This document shows positions 1 to 8,669 of a DNA stretch of 64,000 nucleotides, piece after piece. This stretch comes from Symbiodinium natans (taxonomy: Eukaryota; Sar; Dinophyceae; Suessiales; Symbiodiniaceae): contig CAJNDS010002796.1 in assembly GCA_905221605.1 (NCBI GenBank), forward strand, positions 182,001 through 246,000. Reading direction: 5' to 3'. Both the position numbers and the translations under genes were made by a program. How positions within the stretch are numbered: position 1 is the stretch's first letter; every line of letters starts with the position of its first letter. The notes below the pieces were generated by a model, which worked only from the letters and a program-made list of their open reading frames with translations, was not told the origin of the DNA and searched no databases.

Positions 1-2
1 CT

Positions 3-1604
3 TGCCTGCCAACTGGGCCCCGCCCTCCGGTGCTTCCCTTCGCCGCGTTCAGTGTCCAGATAGGCAGCTCAGACGTCCAGGCAGGCGTCTCAGGAGCCGC
101 AGGACGCGCCGCGGTGCAGCAGCACGCGGACAACGAGCCAGGAGGCTACCAGTACAGGACGGTAGTCCAGGTGCTCGACCGTAAGGTCGAGTGCATGCTC
201 GACGGATGCGCCGGCGCAAACCACGTGACAGAGGAACTCGTGGTGGGCATGATGAACCGGGCTGCAGAGCTGGGGATCGGCACCGAAGATCCCGGCTTCC
301 CGGTCGTGAGACTCGAAAAGTGGGTCCACCCCGAATACGTGCATGGCATTGCTTCGGGAGCCCCCGTTCCTCTGAAGGGGGCAGCAGTCTTGCGCGTCAC
401 GCTGCTGGAAGGCAGGACGGCGGACGACTGTCGCCCCAACACTGAAATTTTCGTGCGATGCAAAATCGCAGCCAGGGGGACGTCCGATTGGCACGGACTG
501 ATCCTCGGCGGCAGAGCGTTGGACTGCGCCGGAAGGATGGGCCTGGGTTTCAGGCCGGGTCCCGACTTTCACGTCCTCGACACGCTGGGAATCAGGATGC
601 CCAGATGTGAGGATCACAGCAAGACCCGGAAGGACAGGGCCTATGCCTTTGAAGCGCGGTTGTCAAGCCTGGACGACGCGTCATGCACCGAGCCTGGGGG
701 CGGAGGTCGTGAGCTTCTCCGCTATGACGGGGAAGAGCCGCTCGAGCTCTCGCCAGGTGATGGGGTGCTGGTGCCAGTCGTGCGGGAGACAGGAGTCTCC
801 GCAGAGGGATCCCTGTCCGAAGTTGTGCTTCCGGTTGAGTGTGGGGTTGAGGCTGTGCCAGGTCTCTGGCCCACAGGAGAGGGTAAGGGGTTTGTTTTGC
901 TTGCAGCCCAAGAGTGTGACCACTCTCTCCAGCCGGGCGAGGTTGTTGCGGAAGTGCGTTCCGGCCTCGTCAGCACTGCGGCTTGTGGTTGTGGCGCGAT
1001 TGAGACGGTGTTCGAGTCGGAGCCGTCTCCGCAGGCATGTGCGGATTGTGGGGTCGCCGTTGCTACGGTTGACCATGACCCGTGCTTTGCTTGCGGGTCC
1101 GCGTCCAGGGCCGCGGCAAGAAGCTTCCAAGGTTGTTCCTCGTGTGCGCGGTCCTTTGGGCGGCTGCGTACCGGCGCCAGGATCGGTGTGCTATCGGGCT
1201 TACTTGCTTGGACCACCTTCCAAGCGTCGACAGCTGGTGGGAGGCGCCAGGTGGTTACGCGTCTGTGTGGGGTAGGCGCCCTGCGCAGAAGGACCTTGGG
1301 ACCCTGGCGGTCGAGAAGGCGCCTTACGAAACGTGCTTGCTTCAGCGCGCAGGTGAGGCGTGGCGTCTTTGGGACACGAGGGATTTGCGTGTGGCGGGAA
1401 GCGTTGCGTGCAGCGATGAGGTTCCAGTCACCGAACGCCTCGCGGTCTTTAGGACGCGCAAGGGGCCACGCTGGGCTGGCTGGCGTGAGGGATCGGCCAC
1501 GGCTGGAAGAGGCGCAAGTGACGCTGTGCGCCCAGCAGACGCGGTCGACACGGCGCGCTGCCCGAGCTATCATATCGTGGAGAGCTGGGATATCGACAAG
1601 ATGA
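3..1604 (+). CDS. Gypsy-type aspartic protease and linker, 5' partial
   Basis: The frame is open from the window edge, so the true start lies upstream; the first internal candidate start is at 30. The protease lies at about 130-620. Its active-site loop reads MLDGCAGANHV (Asp codon at 201), where retropepsins usually have D-T/S-G-A. The second half of the fold ends with a hydrophobic LILGGRALD-like segment near 505. A proline- and glycine-rich linker follows (about 700-1100), with paired cysteines, as between PR and RT in related elements. After roughly 1150 this frame looks noncoding and coding appears to move to the frame of 1082-3931, so the last 150 residues are probably not real. Function as polyprotein processing is inferred from the family. 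Confidence 0.65.
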   Translation, partial: CLPTGPRPPVLPFAAFSVQIGSSDVQAGVSGAAGRAAVQQHADNEPGGYQYRTVVQVLDRKVECMLDGCAGANHVTEELVVGMMNRAAELGIGTEDPGFPVVRLEKWVHPEYVHGIASGAPVPLKGAAVLRVTLLEGRTADDCRPNTEIFVRCKIAARGTSDWHGLILGGRALDCAGRMGLGFRPGPDFHVLDTLGIRMPRCEDHSKTRKDRAYAFEARLSSLDDASCTEPGGGGRELLRYDGEEPLELSPGDGVLVPVVRETGVSAEGSLSEVVLPVECGVEAVPGLWPTGEGKGFVLLAAQECDHSLQPGEVVAEVRSGLVSTAACGCGAIETVFESEPSPQACADCGVAVATVDHDPCFACGSASRAAARSFQGCSSCARSFGRLRTGARIGVLSGLLAWTTFQASTAGGRRQVVTRLCGVGALRRRTLGPWRSRRRLTKRACFSAQVRRGVFGTRGICVWREALRAAMRFQSPNASRSLGRARGHAGLAGVRDRPRLEEAQVTLCAQQTRSTRRAARAIISWRAGISTR

Positions 1605-3931
1605 TCGAAGAGCCTCCAACGGACTATTATTATGAGCAGCTCGCGGCAGATATGCGCGCCCGGCACCCTAAGGCGTGCCCGCACCTCCTCGACCACCTCG
1701 TTTCCTTAGAGGGTTTCCTTGACAAGTCAATCTTGTTTGGGTTCTCTTTTGGGTTCAGCAAGGCCGAAGTTTGTGTCTCCAAAGGTAAGCTCCTAGGACA
1801 CAACATTGGGCGGGACGGGAGTTCGCCTGACGAAGAGCGTTGTCAGGCGGTGATTGACTTTCCCCCGCTCTGGGAGAAGCTTCACATTCAGCAATTTTTG
1901 GGTTGCGCAAATTGGTTGCGCGGCTACCTGCCTGTTGAGTATGGGCACGCAGCCAAGATTTTAGGGCAGTGGCAGAAGCCAGGCGCCGTCTTTCCTGAAG
2001 GCGGGCTGGGCTCAGCCGCCACCGAGGGTTGCAAAGCCTTTAAAGCGATTAAGCGCATGATGCAGAACCGCATCAATTTGGCTACCTTCGATGAGGCCTC
2101 TGCTGCGGATGGGTCGTGTCCCCTTGAGCAGATCGCGGATGCGTCGGGCATCGCAGTAGGGGGCAGCGTCGTGCAGATGACGCGTGACTTGAGTCAGCTC
2201 AAAGTGCTTATGACGCACTCAAAGAGCTTGACCCCCGCGCAGCAGAACTGGCCGCCCTTGATACAGGAGGCGTTTGCCCAGCTCGAGGTAAAGCGGGCGA
2301 CACGCCGCATGTTTGGCTCTATTCGGACTCTGTGTTGGACAGATCATGCCAACCTTACCCGAGCGCAAACGTCGGACATCGGAATGGATCCGAAACTCGT
2401 CCGGTGGGTTGCGGAAATCCTTATGGATGGGTCCGAAATAAGGAGCCTTAGCGGTCGCTCAGCGACGCTGGGTGACAGTTTTAGCCGCAATCCCAAGGAT
2501 CGGGATGCGCTCCTTGCGGCGAGGACGAAAGATCTCGAGGGCCTTTCGGGCCAACTCCGAGGTTTCGACCTGGACCAGTACCTCGGAGAGGGTACTGAGG
2601 GTGACGGACCCGTGCCCTGGGCGGTCGGCAACGACGCCGTCCCAGAGCCTGCGGGCCGTGTCCAGGCCGCGGCTGTGCCGATGTGCGTCGTCGCAGCCCT
2701 TCCGGTGCGCGTCATGGTTGTCTTTGACTACGCGCGTTGGAAAGAGCAGGACGCAGAGCTGACTGAGATCAGGCGCGTCTTCCAAGCGAGCCTCCCTGGA
2801 GTTTCTGTGGCTGTCAGGGGTTGTTGGGGTCCGTTTGAGGATACCGACGGGCTTGCCTCGCATTTCGATTGCGGGGCCGGCAGGCTCGCAGGGACCAAGA
2901 AGATCAAGCGGATCAGGGTCGACTTGCTCACTTCGTGTGCCAAGGTTCTTAGGGAAGCTTCGGGGTTTCGTCCGCAGTTCCTCGTAGGACTTGGGCAAGG
3001 CGGGCTGGTCACAGCCGTCCTTAGGTGGCCTTTGGTTGTTGAGCTCACGCTCCAAGCAAGGAACCTGCAGCGCAAGGAAGCTAGGGCTGTAGGAGAGGCT
3101 TGGGCAGGCATCAAGGCTATCTGGGCGGTGCGGCCACGCCTTTGGCGCACGCAGCAAGGCCACTTGGAAGTGGCCGAGGCTTGTCCGGAACTCAAGAAGG
3201 ATTTTCCGGAGCCTCCCCTGCGAGGTTTTGGGATCGTAGGGAAGCAGGCATTGGGGGCGGAAGTTCTGCGGTCCTTGAGGCTGGACGCGGTTCGTTTCAT
3301 CGATGATGCCAGCATTAGAGGAATGCTGGACGAACCGTCACGACCCCTCTGGGACCATGAGGGTCTGTGCATCTGCGGCAAGCGGACCTACCTGTTTTCT
3401 CGCTGCCCCGCCTGCATCGAGAAAGAGGCAGTCGATACCTCGGTGGAGATAGCCGAGCGGGAGGAGCCAGAACCTCCGCTTGAGGGCGACCTTGAGGCCC
3501 ATGAGGTGGGCCTAGAGGTCAACTCCGTCCTAGCAACTTTGGATCGGACAGGAGGATTGGTTAGGGTTCGGTCCTCAACCATCCGGCAATGGGCGGTAGG
3601 GTTCAGGACGACGCCCAAAGATGCTCCAGTTCCCACAGCATATGGCATGCTGAGTGGGAAGATATGGAAGAAGAGCCATTCCATGAAGCTCAGCCTCGGC
3701 TCCCAGCACAAAGATCTTTCCAAGTGGGGCGATGTGAAGCCCTACTGGACCACATGGGTGGTTAGAGAAGATGGAGCTGTGGTGGCGGGGCACAACTGCT
3801 CGCCCCTGAATGTGATTCAGGGCGACATCGTCGTGCATTGGTCGTCAGAGGTGAACTGGCACGGCCACAGACATGTCGTGAATGAGCAGTGCGAAGTGCT
3901 CTGGAGGTCTAAGGGCAAGGAGGTTGCCTGA
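1082..3931 (+). CDS. Gypsy pol: RT thumb, RNase H and insert domain
   Basis: The convincing part starts near 1560. A segment containing KAEVCVSKGKLLGHNIGRDG matches the Ty3-type RT region downstream of the YxDD box (sK..f....yLGh.i...G). RNase H follows: ADASGIAVGG near 2133 supplies the catalytic Asp, LTPAQQNWPPLIQEAFA the central helix, and WTDHANLTR near 2335 the later Asp/His region. After RNase H comes an alpha/beta-looking block (about 2700-3260) with GLGQGG at 2987-3004, then a C-x-C...C-x2-C zinc ribbon near 3368-3415. The fingers and palm expected before the thumb are absent here and found at 7300-8000 instead. The ORF ends at TGA 3929-3931. Confidence 0.7.
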   Translation: MLCLRVRVQGRGKKLPRLFLVCAVLWAAAYRRQDRCAIGLTCLDHLPSVDSWWEAPGGYASVWGRRPAQKDLGTLAVEKAPYETCLLQRAGEAWRLWDTRDLRVAGSVACSDEVPVTERLAVFRTRKGPRWAGWREGSATAGRGASDAVRPADAVDTARCPSYHIVESWDIDKMIEEPPTDYYYEQLAADMRARHPKACPHLLDHLVSLEGFLDKSILFGFSFGFSKAEVCVSKGKLLGHNIGRDGSSPDEERCQAVIDFPPLWEKLHIQQFLGCANWLRGYLPVEYGHAAKILGQWQKPGAVFPEGGLGSAATEGCKAFKAIKRMMQNRINLATFDEASAADGSCPLEQIADASGIAVGGSVVQMTRDLSQLKVLMTHSKSLTPAQQNWPPLIQEAFAQLEVKRATRRMFGSIRTLCWTDHANLTRAQTSDIGMDPKLVRWVAEILMDGSEIRSLSGRSATLGDSFSRNPKDRDALLAARTKDLEGLSGQLRGFDLDQYLGEGTEGDGPVPWAVGNDAVPEPAGRVQAAAVPMCVVAALPVRVMVVFDYARWKEQDAELTEIRRVFQASLPGVSVAVRGCWGPFEDTDGLASHFDCGAGRLAGTKKIKRIRVDLLTSCAKVLREASGFRPQFLVGLGQGGLVTAVLRWPLVVELTLQARNLQRKEARAVGEAWAGIKAIWAVRPRLWRTQQGHLEVAEACPELKKDFPEPPLRGFGIVGKQALGAEVLRSLRLDAVRFIDDASIRGMLDEPSRPLWDHEGLCICGKRTYLFSRCPACIEKEAVDTSVEIAEREEPEPPLEGDLEAHEVGLEVNSVLATLDRTGGLVRVRSSTIRQWAVGFRTTPKDAPVPTAYGMLSGKIWKKSHSMKLSLGSQHKDLSKWGDVKPYWTTWVVREDGAVVAGHNCSPLNVIQGDIVVHWSSEVNWHGHRHVVNEQCEVLWRSKGKEVA

Positions 3932-3961
3932 GACCCCGCCTTCAGCAAGCTGATAGCCCTT

Positions 3962-4624
3962 GTGGGTAGGGTTACTCAGGTCATTGGCTGGCGGGCAACC
4001 GGAGAAGCTTCGGATCCCCGCAGTTCTACCCGGCAGGCGTCAAGGGTCCTTGCTCAATTCTCTTCGTCCAATGAGGGCGTAGAAGGGCATTGGACCGCGG
4101 GCGCTATCAGTCGCGGAAAGAATGCCAATGAGTGCAAGCGGAAGGGTAGAGTTTTGGCGTTTATGGGTGAGGAGCACAAGGGCCCTGCAGTGGTTCTAGA
4201 GCTCGTCAGCCATAGCCCCATCCTGTGCATTTGGGACCATTCCTCAACCAAGGTCAAGGTCGAGTTTGAGGGCGGTGTTCCGTCTTTGAGCCTGATCGCA
4301 GAGGAGGACGAAAATCGTCGTGAGCAGCTTGCGGTCGAGGCAAGGGACGCGGCGAACATTTCGGAGTTCCGAGTCACGGGATCCCTTCGTACGGCGTGGT
4401 ACGAGGGGTCAGCGGCGCGATCCCTCATTGGCGGGCTCGATTCGCAAGCCAGAGCCGCCGATGGTGATATCCGGAGACGGGTTGCTCGAGCGCGAGGTGA
4501 CCCTCAGGACGGGTCAAACCGTCGTTGTCCCAGTGGTTCCCAACGGGGCTGCGGGCGCGAATGGAGTGACCTGGCGCCGCGCTTGCTACAATTCAGTCCA
4601 CTGCGGAGTCCTTGGGGCCCATAG
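3962..4624 (+). CDS. Gypsy pol spacer between RNase H and integrase
   Basis: This is the same reading frame as the preceding ORF, resuming 30 bases after its TGA. It encodes a hydrophilic linker followed by a small beta-rich segment (KGRVLAFMGEEHKGPAVVLE...). The real coding frame appears to leave this ORF near 4440, where the overlapping frame of 4320-8669 begins its integrase leader (REVTLRTGQTVVVPVVP). The last 60 residues here are therefore probably not translated. Whether the TGA is read through, or is a disabling mutation, cannot be told from one copy. Confidence 0.4.
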   Translation: MGRVTQVIGWRATGEASDPRSSTRQASRVLAQFSSSNEGVEGHWTAGAISRGKNANECKRKGRVLAFMGEEHKGPAVVLELVSHSPILCIWDHSSTKVKVEFEGGVPSLSLIAEEDENRREQLAVEARDAANISEFRVTGSLRTAWYEGSAARSLIGGLDSQARAADGDIRRRVARARGDPQDGSNRRCPSGSQRGCGREWSDLAPRLLQFSPLRSPWGP

Positions 4625-7600
4625 GTCCGCTGAGGTTACCATCAAGCTGCTAGAGAGGGCAGTCTGGTGGCCCGACTTAGAGAAAGATGTGCGGACCTGG
4701 GTCGCCAAATGTCTCGCTTGCATTAAGGGCCGCTCTCGACCGACGAAGGTCGAGGCTCGTGCGGTCAAATGTGGCGCCGAGACATGCTGGCAGGAAGTCA
4801 GCGTGGACTGTGAAGGCCCGAACCGAGAGGACAGGGAAGGGCATAGGTACTCGCTTACGTACTTCGATTGCCTCAGTCATGCTGTCCTCCTCGAGCCGAT
4901 GAGGTCTCTGACTCATGCTGAAGTCAGGAGGGCGTTCGTGCGCTGTGTGCTTCGCAGCAGGACGATCCCGAGCCTCATCAGGTCGGATAGAGGGCCAGAG
5001 TTCAAGAATGCGCTCATGGCAGAACTCAGCGCTATGCTTGGGACCGAGTGGCGGTTCAGCGCGCCCTTGAGGCCTTGTGAGTTGGGCGCAAACGAGCGAG
5101 TCCACCAAGAAGTTCAAAAGGTGCTGGGGGCGGTCGTCAGGCAAGTCGGCGCCTCCCTTTCCGAAGCTTGGTCGGATTGGCTCGTGGTGGCGGAGTACGT
5201 CATAGATAACACTCCGGGACCCCACGGGTATACCCCGAGGGACCTAGAGCGGAGCTGGTCGCTCGCTCTACCACTTGAAAAGGACGTCCTGCGAGACGCC
5301 TTGCAGTTTGAACCCATCTCTGATTGGGCTCGGAGCCAGTTTAAGCAGTTCTCGGAACTAGCTGCTGCGGTCCGAGAGCACTGGACGCGGTCTTCAGAAG
5401 CGCGGGCGAAACTTGCAAATCGCCATAGGCGCACTGTGGACCTTAAGCCAGGCGACCGAGTGGTCTGGAACGCTCCGAGGGCCCGTTCAGAGGGGGCGGG
5501 GCGTGTGCCTTGGAAACCGGGTCTGACCGGCCCCTGGCGCGTGTTGGAAGTCAAGGGCCACAGGCTCACCTTGGAGCCCGTGTCGATGGAGTCGGGGGGT
5601 ACTTCTTCCGCCCGGCGCGGCCCGATGGAGGCGCACGCAGAAGACTGCATTCTTGTTCCTGCGGATGCAGATGGCGCGGAATCCCGCGAGCCGGTCGTCT
5701 TTGAGGACGATGGAACCGGCGGGGACGGCTCGTCTCGCCCCAGCTTAGGGCAACAGGTTCAAGGCGACGCCAAGCAAGTGGAGTTCACGCTAACCAGGCG
5801 CGGGAGGGACTTCGTCCTCCGCCTTGGTGACCGCATTGCCTATCGGGGTGTAGGTGGAGGCCCGAAGGTGTGCAGGTTAGGGCGGGTCACGCAGGTAGAT
5901 GCTGCCCGTGCGCAGGTCGGCGTGCACCGCTATCTCCCCGACGCCAGCGGGGTTCGCGTCAAATGGCGGCTCGCATACATCGCCGAGGACGGTGCGCTCA
6001 CGCTTTCAGAGGGGACTCGTCCGGCCCACGAAGCGGTTTCCGTCAGGGAGATCATTTCCAAGATCGACCTGAACCGCGACGGCGTGCTTGCTGCAGCCTC
6101 GGCCAGAAAGTTGGACAAGGGGGCGTACTCGTTGCAGGACAGGACGCTCGAGAGAGCGTCTCGCACCAGCACGGGTGTGCTCTCGATCCGAGAGGCCCTC
6201 GCGGACCTCTTGGTCGCGGAACCCCGCGTGTTGCAGCCTAGGGCTTCCCCAGAGTCGGGTGCTGTCGAGAGCTGGTTCCGGCAGTATTTCCTTGGAGGAG
6301 TTGCCGATGTCTTAGAGGTTGCTTGGGGTGACGCGGTCGTCTCCGACGCGGCTAGGAGGCACGGGTACAGGGTTGTTCCCGCTTTTGTGCAAGGCAAGCA
6401 GGCCTACGGGATCACCTGGAACCTGGCCGCAGAAGAGCACTTAGAGGCCATTAGCGGCGCTGTTCTGCGCACAGAGCCGAAGGTGCTCGTGATTGGGCTT
6501 GAGGGCAAGAATGCGCCCCGGGCTTTCCTCCAACTAGTCGTCCGGTGTGCGCAGGAACGCACGCGCGCGGGCGCCCACGTCGCGCTGCATTTGCAGGCAC
6601 AAAAAGGCGAGTGGGAACCCTGGCGGCTAGAGGAGTGGGGCGCCTTGTTTGGGACGCTCGCAGAGCCACGCTGGCCTTGGGCTTTCGTGCGGGCTGACAT
6701 GTGCCAGTTCGCGCGGGCCAGTGGCCGCGGCAACCTCGTTGAGAGCGGGGCCCTGTGGCTCGCCGATTTCAGCTTAGAATCGGTAGGTTTGAGGTGTAGT
6801 AGGCCGGATGCGTTAGGCGCAGTGCAGCACAAGCACGTTGAGCGCGCGCAAGCCGACTACAACCTCATAGGGGCGGCTTTCTGCGCATCGCTCCAGGACC
6901 TTGGTCTGAGGGGCGCAGAAGAGCTGTGCACCGCTGCAGTTGAAAGCTTTCCAGCCACTGCGGGTGCAGATAGCGCCGCGGCTGCGCCACAGCCCTCTCC
7001 AGTCGTTCCCCTCCCGGACGTGCGCTCGGGCGAGGACCTCACGCCAGCAGAGCGTGCGGAGCTGGATAAGGAGGTGGATAAGTACGCCGCTGAGAAGGAA
7101 GCGTTTTGGCGGACCAAGGCGGACGCCAAGGACTGGGATTCCGTCCGGGCTGACCTTGAGGTCTATGCTCTTGCGGGCGAGAAGGTCGCGGAGGATCCTA
7201 GGCGCACCGAGGCCTATAGAGACCTCGTATGGTCGGGTTTGAAGATCGAGCCTGGACCAACCAGACCAGGGCTGACCGATGCTGACATCGCAGCCGTCAG
7301 GGAGGTCATACGGCGAAAGGCCGCTGGGTTCTGGGTGGAGGACACCACCAGGACCACGGTCAGGAAGTTCGCCCATGACTGCATCCCCACCGGGCCGCCG
7401 GTCTCGTCCCAGCCTCACAGTCTGAGGGGCGAGTCCGCGCAATGGGTCGACGACAAGCTTGAAGAAGAATGCAAGCGGGGTCAGTTGATCCGCGGCAGCT
7501 CGGCTTGGGGATCTGCGCCGTTTCCGACCAAGGAAATGCCCAGCTACAAGCGGCATAGGAAGCGACGCTTGGTGGTTGACTACCGCCGTGTGAATGCCCG

Positions 7601-8669
7601 AATTAAGCGCTCCACGTACTATTGTCGGCGGGGTAGCGATGTGCTCGCCGCCGCAGTGGGTTCGGTTTGGTATACCTTCGTGGATGCGGTTAGTGGGTTT
7701 AATCAGATTAGGAACACCAAGCGTGCTCGCGAGGTGTTGGCCATTGTGGCAAGATCAGGGAAATATCTCCCTGTCGGCCTCACCTTTGGCCCGATTAACG
7801 GCCCAGATGATTTCAACTTTGTGGTTGATAGGGCCTATGCCCCCGGCAGAGGTAGGCGCCTTAAGTATACTAAGGAGTGGATAGCCTACGTGGATGATCT
7901 TACTGTTAGGACGGGTAGGGTCATTGATGGGCAGTTTTTCACTGATGCCCAAGCCGAGGGGGCGGTGCGCGAAGCGTGCGCCAAGGGGGCAGTCGCGGCT
8001 CCGCAGAGCGCGTCGTCTGCTCTTGAAGCCTTAGGCGTTCGCGGTGCGCACAACTCCAAGCGCGCGAACCATGACGCGGCGCGCTCAGACCAGAATCACC
8101 CCACGCGCGTTCTGATGCTCAGGATGTTGGGGCTGTTCGGGTGTTTCTGTGTTCAGGGCGGGTGTTTTTGGGGCGGGCCGTTTCCCAGGTCGCCGGTCTG
8201 CGGGCAGAAGGATTTTTCGTCGTTCGTCGCGTGCAGCTTCGTTCGTTTGTCCCGCAGCCAGTGTCTTGCAAGCAGGCCTAGAGGTTCGGTCCAAGGTCGA
8301 AGCAGAAGCCGTAGAAGCCTTAAAGCCCAGACCTTAAGAAAACGCCCCAAACCCCCGCCGCAGCGGTTCAAGTGTGTTGTAGAGCCTAGGGTAGGTAGTC
8401 CCTCCCCGCGTTCGTGCCTGTGCACTGCGCCCCGCTGCGGGTCGCGACCAGACCGCGCGGGAGCGACCAATCGGTCGCCCGGACCTTCGTGGTCAACCAA
8501 CTCCATCCTGAGGCTTAGCGGATGGTGGCCCCTTGCGGTTGTCGCTGCTGAGGTGCCCGGAGGCAGTCCCAGTGCGGCGACACGTTGCACTGTGGCACGT
8601 AGGTCCGCCCCTGATCCTTCCAGAGACAGCGGAAGCTGTGCAGACTCTGTCGCCCTCATACGGAGGTAG
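4320..8669 (+). CDS. Gypsy pol: integrase, accessory domains, RT palm with YVDD
   Basis: A zinc-binding module (H...H...C-x2-C, with WWPDLEKDV) lies at about 4600-4730. The integrase core has Asp at 4806, Asp at 4986 and Glu at 5094, which is exactly DD35E spacing. A GPF-type tail (LTGPWRVLEVKGHRLTLEP) follows near 5520. Next come a beta-rich region (5810-6100) that may be chromo- or BAH-like and a degenerate methyltransferase-like domain (about 6250-6920). Last are RT fingers and palm: RRLVVDYRRVN near 7565, FVDAVSGFNQI near 7678 and YVDD at 7887-7898. Protein-like sequence ends near 8110. The remaining 180 residues look like a noncoding overlap. The start at 4320 is formal, since coding probably enters from the upstream frame near 4440. 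Confidence 0.75.
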   Translation: MSSLRSRQGTRRTFRSSESRDPFVRRGTRGQRRDPSLAGSIRKPEPPMVISGDGLLEREVTLRTGQTVVVPVVPNGAAGANGVTWRRACYNSVHCGVLGAHRSAEVTIKLLERAVWWPDLEKDVRTWVAKCLACIKGRSRPTKVEARAVKCGAETCWQEVSVDCEGPNREDREGHRYSLTYFDCLSHAVLLEPMRSLTHAEVRRAFVRCVLRSRTIPSLIRSDRGPEFKNALMAELSAMLGTEWRFSAPLRPCELGANERVHQEVQKVLGAVVRQVGASLSEAWSDWLVVAEYVIDNTPGPHGYTPRDLERSWSLALPLEKDVLRDALQFEPISDWARSQFKQFSELAAAVREHWTRSSEARAKLANRHRRTVDLKPGDRVVWNAPRARSEGAGRVPWKPGLTGPWRVLEVKGHRLTLEPVSMESGGTSSARRGPMEAHAEDCILVPADADGAESREPVVFEDDGTGGDGSSRPSLGQQVQGDAKQVEFTLTRRGRDFVLRLGDRIAYRGVGGGPKVCRLGRVTQVDAARAQVGVHRYLPDASGVRVKWRLAYIAEDGALTLSEGTRPAHEAVSVREIISKIDLNRDGVLAAASARKLDKGAYSLQDRTLERASRTSTGVLSIREALADLLVAEPRVLQPRASPESGAVESWFRQYFLGGVADVLEVAWGDAVVSDAARRHGYRVVPAFVQGKQAYGITWNLAAEEHLEAISGAVLRTEPKVLVIGLEGKNAPRAFLQLVVRCAQERTRAGAHVALHLQAQKGEWEPWRLEEWGALFGTLAEPRWPWAFVRADMCQFARASGRGNLVESGALWLADFSLESVGLRCSRPDALGAVQHKHVERAQADYNLIGAAFCASLQDLGLRGAEELCTAAVESFPATAGADSAAAAPQPSPVVPLPDVRSGEDLTPAERAELDKEVDKYAAEKEAFWRTKADAKDWDSVRADLEVYALAGEKVAEDPRRTEAYRDLVWSGLKIEPGPTRPGLTDADIAAVREVIRRKAAGFWVEDTTRTTVRKFAHDCIPTGPPVSSQPHSLRGESAQWVDDKLEEECKRGQLIRGSSAWGSAPFPTKEMPSYKRHRKRRLVVDYRRVNARIKRSTYYCRRGSDVLAAAVGSVWYTFVDAVSGFNQIRNTKRAREVLAIVARSGKYLPVGLTFGPINGPDDFNFVVDRAYAPGRGRRLKYTKEWIAYVDDLTVRTGRVIDGQFFTDAQAEGAVREACAKGAVAAPQSASSALEALGVRGAHNSKRANHDAARSDQNHPTRVLMLRMLGLFGCFCVQGGCFWGGPFPRSPVCGQKDFSSFVACSFVRLSRSQCLASRPRGSVQGRSRSRRSLKAQTLRKRPKPPPQRFKCVVEPRVGSPSPRSCLCTAPRCGSRPDRAGATNRSPGPSWSTNSILRLSGWWPLAVVAAEVPGGSPSAATRCTVARRSAPDPSRDSGSCADSVALIRR

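Larger units (their letters stand above)
1..8110 (+). mobile_element. Ty3/gypsy-like retroelement pol region, permuted and 5' partial
   Basis: The segment encodes, in order, a retropepsin-like protease, an RT thumb with RNase H, a DD35E integrase, accessory domains, and then the RT fingers and palm ending in YVDD. Usual Ty3/gypsy order is protease, complete RT, RNase H, integrase. No long terminal repeats or primer-binding site were found, and the left end runs off the window. Coding is spread over three frames with at least two frame changes (near 1150 and 4440) and one in-frame TGA at 3929-3931. This copy is probably inactive. The 3' limit is set where protein-like sequence fades after about 8100. 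Confidence 0.8.

Noticed and set aside
8153-8490. Left end of the 407-residue minus-strand frame opposite the gypsy 3' end
   Set aside because: Sequence past about 8490 loses protein character on the minus strand, and gypsy RT occupies the plus strand before 8110.
8110-8669. C-terminal extension of the gypsy polyprotein
   Set aside because: The residues are Arg/Ser/Pro-rich without motif. The opposite strand looks more protein-like over the later part.
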